8,345 nucleotides of DNA. Origin: Bacilli bacterium. Lineage in GTDB: Bacteria; Bacillota_I; Bacilli_A; RFN20; CAG-826. Position 1 is the first letter of the stretch, and each line of letters starts with the position of its first letter. Under the pieces are notes generated by a model, which worked only from the letters and a program-made list of their open reading frames with translations, made no database searches and had not been told where the DNA came from. Location: contig JAFZLN010000097.1 in NCBI GenBank assembly GCA_017551465.1, forward strand, positions 1 to 8,345. The letters run 5' to 3'. Below, piece by piece: positions 1 through 5,980 of this stretch. Position numbers and translations under genes: made by a program.

Positions 1-584
1 ATGGTCATAAACGTAAAAAGTATGCCAATAGAGAACGGGATATCTCTTTTCTCCATTTTGTTTAAGCCAGACACCCAAATGAATAACGCCACAAAAGCGG
101 AAATTGAGTGATTTAATAAAGCATTAAAAACGGAGAATGACACAATCGCGTGACTTGGATATAAGTTACCAGCGAAGTAGTTGCCCATAAAGCCCATTAA
201 AAGGCCACAGATAGCTAAGAAATCTATGCACCACTGTTTGAATCTACCCTTTGTTAAGGCCGCAAGAGGAATAACATAAATTGGGATGTCACAGAAATAA
301 AGTGGCCAGTTACCAATTAAGCAATCCCAGAAGTTATCCGTTTCACAGAGTAGCCAAATATTCTTTGATAATTGGACCGCCACAATAGCGATACCAGAGA
401 TTAATAAAACTAGGTTTTGTTTCTTAGGATCGTTTTTAAACTTTTTAGCAAGAAAAACCGCTAAAGATAAAAATATAGCGAGAGTCAACGTAACTGTTAA
501 AAGATGTGATAGTGAAAATAATCCAGCTGGTGTTCTTTTGACACCATTTACTTCCTCGAGGAAGAACCATTCATAAAAATTCAT
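1..584 (-). CDS. YwaF/TMEM164-like integral membrane protein (3' end cut by window edge)
   Basis: A continuous minus-strand frame starts at the ATG at 582-584 and runs off the left edge; 194 residues are visible. The product is very hydrophobic, with about six likely membrane segments (near residues 24-46, 56-80, 93-111, 117-139, 145-170, and 182 onward). The early FSLSHLL, the central WPLYFCDIPIYVIPLAAL segment and the later LLNHSISAF resemble the YwaF family (TIGR02206/TMEM164-like), whose members are about 220-240 residues, so perhaps 30-45 residues are missing. The biochemical role of bacterial YwaF proteins is not known to me, so none is assigned. No in-frame upstream ATG, GTG or TTG was found nearby. 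There is no Shine-Dalgarno; an extended -10 lies just before the ATG, so it is probably the first gene of its own transcript. Family call moderate, coding call strong. Confidence 0.75.
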   Translation of the reverse strand, partial: MNFYEWFFLEEVNGVKRTPAGLFSLSHLLTVTLTLAIFLSLAVFLAKKFKNDPKKQNLVLLISGIAIVAVQLSKNIWLLCETDNFWDCLIGNWPLYFCDIPIYVIPLAALTKGRFKQWCIDFLAICGLLMGFMGNYFAGNLYPSHAIVSFSVFNALLNHSISAFVALFIWVSGLNKMEKRDIPFSIGILFTFMT

Positions 585-594
585 GTCGCTTGAT

Positions 595-603
595 ATTTTA
601 GCA
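595..603 (-). promoter_or_regulatory. Extended -10 promoter of the YwaF-like gene
   Basis: On the minus strand this reads TGCTAAAAT, an extended -10 (TGn followed by TAAAAT, 5 of 6 matches to consensus). No good -35 is visible at 16-18 bp (CTTTTA at 17), which is usual for extended -10 promoters. The hexamer ends at 595, so +1 should fall near 587-590, only 3-6 nt before the ATG at 584. No Shine-Dalgarno fits in that space. Confidence 0.5.
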
Positions 604-635
604 TTTATAGAAATAGATAAAAGAGATTTGTTTTA

Positions 636-684
636 AGAAAAATAAAAGCTCTGCAATATTTCTAGTGCAGAGCGTTCTTTTTTT
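636..684 (-). terminator. Intrinsic terminator of the clostripain lipoprotein gene (possibly bidirectional)
   Basis: There is a perfect 8-bp inverted repeat, GCTCTGCA at 648-655 and TGCAGAGC at 666-673, with a 10-nt loop. On the minus strand the stem is followed by TTTTATTTTTCTT, a good U-tract, and it starts 21 nt after the TAA at 694-696. On the plus strand the same stem is followed by GTTC and seven Ts, so it could also stop plus-strand transcripts, though no plus-strand gene lies to its left. It separates the protease operon from the YwaF-like promoter about 45 bp further on. Confidence 0.88.
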
Positions 685-693
685 AATTAAGGA

Positions 694-3600
694 TTAAAGA
701 TTATTAAAGAGGCTAACCCAATTGGTGAAGTGAGATTCATCAGCTGGATAATCATAATAACCGACTGGTGTATGGAAGGCTAAACCGTTTGAATTTCCAG
801 CGGCATTACCTTTCTTATTGTGGATGACCATCGCGGAGTAGAGTTCTTTAGCCTCATTAATGATTGTGGCGTGAGAAGAGAACTTACTATTAGCCGCTAA
901 CTTGTTGAGGAAGTCTTTGCCATCCGCTAAAGCGTATGTACTGAAAGCATCATAGTGCTTACAGTTATTGATGATACTCTTGAATGTGCTCTTATTACTT
1001 GTCACTGTATTTTTGATTGCCGCAGACATGGCTTCAAATTTAGTGAAGTAATCACCCATCTTATTTAAGTCTAAGACTGAAAGAGTTTGGTCGTTGCCAC
1101 CGCCCCACCAGCTACTACCACCATCGTTGCTTGCAACGAATGTATCGGCGATTTCAGCTAAGATGGTTTCTGTGTCATCGCCAGCGTAGAGGTTATCAAC
1201 CCATTCATTATAGGCCCAACCATCACCGGCTTCAGATTCTTCACTGCCAACCATGTAGTTGAAGTTTTTAGAATTGAATTCAGCAATATCTTGAACTTGC
1301 ATTAAGCAGCAGTCATAACCAACCCATTCTAACTTGGAATTGATGTTACAAGCCGCTAAAGCATTATCGATTGCTTGTGTTGTTTCTGTGGATGTTAAAC
1401 CATCGCCACTATAGTTTTCATCGAAACAGCAACCATCAAGACCACCACCATGGTTCCAGAAGACTAAGCCAGTCTTATCGGCTGGATATTCTTGTAAGCC
1501 CCATGTTAAGAATGATTCAAGTGTGGATGATTTACCCATATTAGCATTCGCTAATGAAGCATCTTGAACGAGTTGTCTATTTTCAACGTGATATCTGCCA
1601 ATCTTGTTGCCAGAGATACCATAACCGCTCCAGGATCTAGAACCACCTGTTTGGATAACGATATTAACGTCTTCTGGTTGATTTCTGACAGATAAGATTT
1701 CAGAAATGTCGCCAGTAGCAAGGCCTGAACCACTTTCAAGGTCCGCACCACAGATGTATAAGAAGACTGTCCAAGCGTCACCAACTGCTTCGGTTACTGT
1801 AACCTCAAATGTGGCAACGATTTCTTCTGTTCTATTAAACGCAGTAGCAGTAATTGTGACATTACCAATTTCAAGGGCAGTAACGACACCATTAGCGCTC
1901 ACTTTCGCAATGTTTTCATCGGAAGAGGACCAAACAACGGCTTTTTCATTAGTGTTTTCAGGAACAAAGCTGACGTTTAATTTGCCAGATTTGCCTTGAG
2001 AGATCTCAGCATCGCCACTGATGGAGATGGCAGTTGGATAAATAATATCAACAGTTTCAACCACGAAGAGTTGAAGTTGTTTCATGCTCTTTCTTTCGCT
2101 AGCGCTAAATGTGGTCATCTTGCTTGTTTCTGGATTGTAATAAAGACTACCAAAAGAAGTCTTGCTATTCATGATGAGCGTTGTGTCATTAGAAACGGAG
2201 ATAATCCAATCAGTAGAACCTTCATCCCAAGCTAATTTGCCAAGGCCATTAGAACCTAATTTTCTACCTTTAGCATCACTTAATGTCCAACGATTGTTAG
2301 TGGTTTTGCCTAATTTGAAGCGGACAACGTTAGAGGCCACTGTCACCAAATTACCATTGTTATATTGGCATTCTTGGACATTGAATGAACCACTATCTAA
2401 ACCATAAGCCACAACACCATATTCGGTGTTACCGAAAACGACTGTGTCACCTTCGTTTAATTGATTGGTATTGCTAACTGGTGTAGCCATTGTTTTTCTT
2501 GTTGGAACTTCTTCAAAAGCATAGGCACGGAAAGCAAATTCGTTATCTTTATTAGCGAATTCAACTTTAACATCAGCGCCCGCTTTACTAGCGATATAGG
2601 AAAGTCCACCATTAGCGACTGTCCAACCTTCTGTTTCTAATAAGGCTTTGTATGCTTCAGAGATAGCGATTTCGCCTTCAGCGACTTCGTCACTTGTTTT
2701 AGCGAAGAAGTACTTGCTAAAGTCTTCGTTGTATTCAACGGAATTTGACCATTCGTTATAACCAACTGGTGTTGGAACGGAGGTTGTAATCTTTTCTTCT
2801 TCCAAGAAAGAAGCTAATTGTTCAAGTGGGAATTGGTCCACTGGTTCATTAACCACGACATCTAAGGTTTTAGTCATGCCATCATAGGTGACGGAAATTG
2901 TTTGAGTGCCTGGTGTTTTGTTATCGAAACCAGCGACTTCATATTCGTCCACGGCGAAGTTGACGTTATTTGAATAATATGCAGTGACTGTTAAGTCTAA
3001 TTCATCACGAAGTTCATAACCGGTTTCCGCTTTGTTATCAACCACTCTTAAATCAACGATATGTGGTTCATTAACAACGACTTCCACGGAAGCGGATTTA
3101 TCTTCAAATGTCACAACTACTGTTTGAGTGCCTGGTGTTTGATTGTCATAACCAGTAACATCGTATTCAGTGACTGTTTTATTTGTTTCGTCGGAATATG
3201 TAGCGGTAACTGTTAAGTCTAATTCATCACCGATTTCATAGCTTGCTTTGTTATTAATAGCAGCGATGCTGACTAAGTGAGCAGGATTAACTATGACTGT
3301 CACTGTTGTGGATGCATCACCATAAGTAATTGTGACTACTTGTTCACCAGGAATTCTATTATTGAAACCTGTGACTTGGTATTCACTAACGGTAACGGTG
3401 TCACCATTAGAATAATGAGCGGTGACTGTGATATCTAATTCATCACCAATTTCATAACTTTCTTTATTGTTGACCGCAGTGATACTTGTTAAGACAACAA
3501 CTGGAGCGGTTGAGGTAGATGTAGATGAACTTGAAGATTCACTACCCGCGCCTAAAGGACCGCCACTTGTGGTCTTATCACCATTGCTAATTGAACTAGA

Positions 3601-3756
3601 TTCAAAAGAAGATGTAATCCGTTCGGAGGTAGAAGTGTTTCCACTTGTGGAATCAGAAGTGCTTACTAAACCATTAAGGTCACAAGCCGCTAGAGACATA
3701 ACTGCGCTCAATATTACAGCGCCTAATACGAATTTTCTTTTAACTTTGTTAATCAT
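694..3756 (-). CDS. Surface lipoprotein with Ig-like domains and C-terminal clostripain (C11) cysteine peptidase
   Basis: The start used is the ATG at 3754-3756, with GGGGGT 7 nt upstream, giving 1020 residues; a TTG at 3769-3771 in the same frame would lie over that ribosome site and is rejected. Residues 1-25 are a lipoprotein signal (basic start, hydrophobic core, lipobox LAAC, Cys25). A Ser/Thr-rich linker follows (26-85). Three Ig-like repeats resembling Pfam Big_3 occupy about 86-157, 160-229 and 232-303. Unassigned modules cover about 304-420 and 421-570. A BIG2-type Ig domain (TAISISG...WSSSDENIAKVSANGVVTA) covers 571-656. The C11 peptidase domain fills 660-1020, with catalytic His769 in FWNHGGG and Cys817 in YDCCLM. 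Asp815, two residues before the cysteine, matches the S1 aspartate of clostripain and PmC11, which predicts cleavage after Arg or Lys. The protein should be anchored outside the membrane and act on extracellular proteins; its substrate is unknown. It is 17 nt downstream of a diguanylate cyclase gene and is followed by a strong terminator. Confidence 0.93.
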   Translation of the reverse strand: MINKVKRKFVLGAVILSAVMSLAACDLNGLVSTSDSTSGNTSTSERITSSFESSSISNGDKTTSGGPLGAGSESSSSSTSTSTAPVVVLTSITAVNNKESYEIGDELDITVTAHYSNGDTVTVSEYQVTGFNNRIPGEQVVTITYGDASTTVTVIVNPAHLVSIAAINNKASYEIGDELDLTVTATYSDETNKTVTEYDVTGYDNQTPGTQTVVVTFEDKSASVEVVVNEPHIVDLRVVDNKAETGYELRDELDLTVTAYYSNNVNFAVDEYEVAGFDNKTPGTQTISVTYDGMTKTLDVVVNEPVDQFPLEQLASFLEEEKITTSVPTPVGYNEWSNSVEYNEDFSKYFFAKTSDEVAEGEIAISEAYKALLETEGWTVANGGLSYIASKAGADVKVEFANKDNEFAFRAYAFEEVPTRKTMATPVSNTNQLNEGDTVVFGNTEYGVVAYGLDSGSFNVQECQYNNGNLVTVASNVVRFKLGKTTNNRWTLSDAKGRKLGSNGLGKLAWDEGSTDWIISVSNDTTLIMNSKTSFGSLYYNPETSKMTTFSASERKSMKQLQLFVVETVDIIYPTAISISGDAEISQGKSGKLNVSFVPENTNEKAVVWSSSDENIAKVSANGVVTALEIGNVTITATAFNRTEEIVATFEVTVTEAVGDAWTVFLYICGADLESGSGLATGDISEILSVRNQPEDVNIVIQTGGSRSWSGYGISGNKIGRYHVENRQLVQDASLANANMGKSSTLESFLTWGLQEYPADKTGLVFWNHGGGLDGCCFDENYSGDGLTSTETTQAIDNALAACNINSKLEWVGYDCCLMQVQDIAEFNSKNFNYMVGSEESEAGDGWAYNEWVDNLYAGDDTETILAEIADTFVASNDGGSSWWGGGNDQTLSVLDLNKMGDYFTKFEAMSAAIKNTVTSNKSTFKSIINNCKHYDAFSTYALADGKDFLNKLAANSKFSSHATIINEAKELYSAMVIHNKKGNAAGNSNGLAFHTPVGYYDYPADESHFTNWVSLFNNL
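2848..3501 (-). repeat. Three tandem Ig-like repeats within the protease gene
   Basis: Three in-frame units encode residues 86-157, 160-229 and 232-303 of the clostripain lipoprotein. The periods are 216 and 222 bp; the third unit has a two-residue insertion before YEL. Each unit has the pattern NNK...Y-E-(I/L)-x-DELD-(I/L)-TVTA-x-YS, then EY-x-V-x-G-(F/Y)-(N/D)-N, then (I/T)-PG and finally VVN or VIVN. Units 2 and 3 also share exact DNA: 20 bp at 2899-2918 and 3121-3140, and 22 bp at 2987-3008 and 3209-3230. Unit 1 is more diverged at DNA level. The units probably form a stalk that holds the protease away from the membrane. Confidence 0.85.
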
Positions 3757-3763
3757 GATGTTT

Positions 3764-3769
3764 ACCCCC
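3764..3769 (-). promoter_or_regulatory. Ribosome binding site that fixes the protease start
   Basis: On the minus strand GGGGGT sits 7 nt before the ATG at 3756 and pairs with the CCUCC anti-Shine-Dalgarno with one G-U wobble. It lies in the 17-nt gap after the TAA of the upstream GGDEF gene. Its position excludes the in-frame TTG at 3771, which would put the site inside the coding sequence. Confidence 0.8.
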
Positions 3770-3773
3770 AAGG

Positions 3774-4901
3774 TTATTTGATGATTCTTCTTTCGAATGG
3801 TGAGTTTTTATAGAACTCATCTTTTGCTAAATACATTTCTTTCTCTGCTTTTTTATTTAATTCACTGAATGTCATATCGTTATTTCCACGATAGGCATAA
3901 CCAACTGAACAATAATATGATGTTTTACTCAATTCTTCAGTGAACAGTTTGATCGCTTCTTTGATATCTTCTTCACTGCAATTGATGGCTAGAACCGCAA
4001 ATTCATCACCACCAACACGATATGGATACATATTTCTTTTGGCGGCTTTTTTAGCAATTTCAGCAATTGTCTTGAGGCCTTTGTCGCCTTCAGCATGACC
4101 GAAGTTATCATTTAAGTACTTAAGACCATTCATATCAAATTCGATAATGCCCGTAATTGAGCGACCCATTTTTTCAATATCCATGAATAAGGTCTCACGA
4201 TTGAATAAGCCTGTTAGACTATCAACTTGTGTTTGCTCGGTATAAAGGAAGATGTAATACTCAAGAGCGGTAACGGCGACTGTGGAATTAAGTAAGTACA
4301 CATCAGCGTCATCGTTGAGGAAGGTTTCAATTAATACCGCGAGAACGATGAATGTCGCACAAACTAGAGAACCAATCGCATGGAAGAAATGTTTTGATCT
4401 TAATCTAGCGATTGATAAGTAAACAACCCAGATTAAGTAGAACAAAGCAGTAAGATGTGATGAAAATCTAAGTGGAGCACCAGCGAACACTAAGTGAGTG
4501 GTATCTTCGCTTAAATCAAAAAGGAAAATGTATTGATTAACATGCGGGATGAAAGCACCACAGAAAATAACAAAATTAACAGCAAGTGGAATTAATGATA
4601 AAAGCATTTGCTTTTTAGTGAATTTAACGCCACTCATGATGATGAACAAATATACTAAAACAGGACGTAGGACATAACCTAGCCAAGCGCAAATTGTTGT
4701 TAAAGGAACGATACAATAGTTTTTGCCTATGTCTTCAAAGATGTTTGCCACTGATAAAAGAAGCGCGAAGGAAATAACAAGAATCATGCAGATGCTTATT
4801 CTTTTGTGGCTTTTGAAACGCTGTATGGAAGTGACATATAAGACACTAGCCGCACAGATTAGGATGAAATATCTGACAAAATAGGCAAATAGATAGTTCA
4901 T
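3774..4901 (-). CDS. Membrane-bound GGDEF diguanylate cyclase
   Basis: A 375-residue protein expected to make c-di-GMP from two GTP at the cytoplasmic face. Residues 1-222 are hydrophobic, with about seven likely membrane segments (near 3-25, 35-55, 65-90, 97-119, 146-165, 173-194, 203-220); I recognise no named sensor domain there. The GGDEF domain runs from about 225 to 370. It has DSLTGLFNR at 227-235, FDMNGLKYLND at 255-265 with the likely metal ligand Asp256, GHAEGD at 268-273 and the signature GGDEF at 297-301. All key catalytic positions are intact, so activity is likely. The inhibitory RxxD I-site expected at 288-291 is absent (KRNM). No EAL or HD-GYP domain is fused. The gene starts its transcript with no Shine-Dalgarno and ends 17 nt before the clostripain lipoprotein gene, so the two are almost certainly co-transcribed. 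Confidence 0.93.
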   Translation of the reverse strand: MNYLFAYFVRYFILICAASVLYVTSIQRFKSHKRISICMILVISFALLLSVANIFEDIGKNYCIVPLTTICAWLGYVLRPVLVYLFIIMSGVKFTKKQMLLSLIPLAVNFVIFCGAFIPHVNQYIFLFDLSEDTTHLVFAGAPLRFSSHLTALFYLIWVVYLSIARLRSKHFFHAIGSLVCATFIVLAVLIETFLNDDADVYLLNSTVAVTALEYYIFLYTEQTQVDSLTGLFNRETLFMDIEKMGRSITGIIEFDMNGLKYLNDNFGHAEGDKGLKTIAEIAKKAAKRNMYPYRVGGDEFAVLAINCSEEDIKEAIKLFTEELSKTSYYCSVGYAYRGNNDMTFSELNKKAEKEMYLAKDEFYKNSPFERRIIK

Positions 4902-5050
4902 ATATGCATATAATCATACGCGTGGAGAGAAGGTGCGCAAGCGAAAATTCATGGGAAAAACGAAAAAAGGCACCAAAATGCGATTTTTTGTAAGACTATT
5001 CTACTTTTTTTGAAAGTTAATGTTACAGTTTTGCGATTTTGATAATCTAT
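4902..5050. other. Intergenic region between the hydrolase and GGDEF genes
   Basis: This 149-bp spacer holds the candidate GGDEF promoter. No convincing terminator for the upstream hydrolase gene is present. On the minus strand there are only A/T-rich weak stems (AAAAT-CGC-ATTTT, and GCA-TTTTGG-TGC before a T-rich stretch near 4955-4970). A 9-bp direct repeat, TGCGATTTT, occurs at 4979-4987 and 5032-5040. Read-through from the hydrolase operon into the GGDEF operon is therefore possible. Confidence 0.5.
4913..4940 (-). promoter_or_regulatory. Candidate promoter of the GGDEF-protease operon
   Basis: On the minus strand, -10 TATGAT is at 4913-4918 (5 of 6 to consensus) and a weak -35 TTGCGC is at 4935-4940, with a 16-bp spacer. 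The predicted +1 is near 4906, about 5 nt before the ATG at 4901. No purine-rich ribosome site lies upstream of that ATG, so the transcript is likely leaderless or nearly so. No c-di-GMP riboswitch core was recognised between here and the upstream gene. Confidence 0.4.
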
Positions 5051-5980
5051 TTATTTTTCAATAAATTCCACCATTTCATCGAACAATTTCTCATCTTGTT
5101 CCGTTAGTTTTGCTAAAGAAACATCTTTAAAATAGGCAATTTTATCTTCATCAGTGATGATTTTTTTATCGTTAATAAGTGCGTAATATTTACCAAACAC
5201 ATCATTCATGTACGCTACCGCTGTGTCCGTGTAATTAGGGTTATGTTTTCGGCATTCATATCGTTTAGTTTTAATATGAGGATTGTTTATTTGTTCAATG
5301 ACTTTTAACGACATATCATAAGGCACCATTTGATCATCCTTTGATTGAATAACGAAAACATCATCAGTTGTGGTCTTCAAATATTCAGGAATATTGATTC
5401 CAAAGATTTCCTTATCCACTTTCTTTTCATATCTGAGTAGGTGTTTGGTGATGAATTTTGATTTAGTGTTGAGCTGCAATAATGGTTCAATTTGAATGAT
5501 TGGAGATATCGCAATTGCTTTAGTGATATCTTTTCTCAAACACAAAGTGTTTAATGCGGTGTATCCGCCTAAAGAATGTCCAATTAAAATAATTGGTTTA
5601 TCAATCTTTAGATGGTCTAATAATTCAATAACATCTCTAGTTGGTTTATTTAGTGAACCAAGGTATTTGCCACCTGATTCACCGCATCCTGCATAGTCCA
5701 AAGTCAAAACTTTGTAGCCACGTCTTGCTAAGGTTTCTATTTCCGCCATATAAGCAGTATGGCCTGGGCCCATGCCGTGGCAGAATAAAATGATCTTATC
5801 AGTCTTGTAATTATCGTAGTAATAAAAGAAATATCTGATATTAATTCCTTTGGAATTAGTAAAAGAATAGTCTTCACACTTAAATCCCTTAAAATCCTTG
5901 TAGGAATAATAAGGGATACCGACTTCTTTATCGTAACGATGAACGAAATATTTGATGTAATGATTAACAATAAATCCCAT
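5051..5980 (-). CDS. Alpha/beta hydrolase (serine hydrolase, probable esterase/lipase type)
   Basis: A 309-residue protein with an alpha/beta-hydrolase fold and no signal peptide or membrane segment, so cytoplasmic. HGMGPGH at 68-74 is the oxyanion-hole region. GHSLGG at 134-139 gives nucleophile Ser136. The acid is Asp215 or Asp216 in SKDDQMVP, and His246 in the RKHNPNYT stretch completes the triad. DYAGCGESGG at 95-104 matches the usual strand-4 loop of this superfamily. The residues after about 265 are charged and look like a small C-terminal extension. The substrate cannot be told from sequence; ester, thioester or peptide-like bonds are possible. The ATG overlaps the TAA of the upstream phosphoesterase gene by one base (TAATG) and has no Shine-Dalgarno of its own, so translation probably depends on re-initiation by ribosomes finishing the upstream gene. 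Confidence 0.9.
   Translation of the reverse strand: MGFIVNHYIKYFVHRYDKEVGIPYYSYKDFKGFKCEDYSFTNSKGINIRYFFYYYDNYKTDKIILFCHGMGPGHTAYMAEIETLARRGYKVLTLDYAGCGESGGKYLGSLNKPTRDVIELLDHLKIDKPIILIGHSLGGYTALNTLCLRKDITKAIAISPIIQIEPLLQLNTKSKFITKHLLRYEKKVDKEIFGINIPEYLKTTTDDVFVIQSKDDQMVPYDMSLKVIEQINNPHIKTKRYECRKHNPNYTDTAVAYMNDVFGKYYALINDKKIITDEDKIAYFKDVSLAKLTEQDEKLFDEMVEFIEK

Noticed and set aside
1706..2407. Several plus-strand open frames of about 80-97 codons
   Set aside because: All are antisense shadows of the BIG2 and neighbouring modules of the protease gene, overlap each other and have no recognisable product.
3757..3771. TTG at 3769-3771 as start of the clostripain lipoprotein, adding five residues
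   Set aside because: The GGGGGT ribosome site would fall inside the coding region; the ATG at 3756 has this site at 7 nt and gives a normal lipoprotein signal.
3467..3781. Plus-strand open frame of 104 codons
   Set aside because: It is antisense to the signal, Ser/Thr linker and first Ig repeat of the protease gene; repetitive low-complexity coding explains the open frame, and no ribosome site or family match was seen.
4953..4995. Intrinsic terminator after the alpha/beta hydrolase gene
   Set aside because: Only weak A/T stems or a 3-bp GC-containing stem precede the T-rich stretch, so it is not strong enough to call.
4941..5050. Possible c-di-GMP riboswitch before the GGDEF gene
   Set aside because: The conserved core of neither c-di-GMP class is visible, and the predicted transcript start lies downstream of this region.
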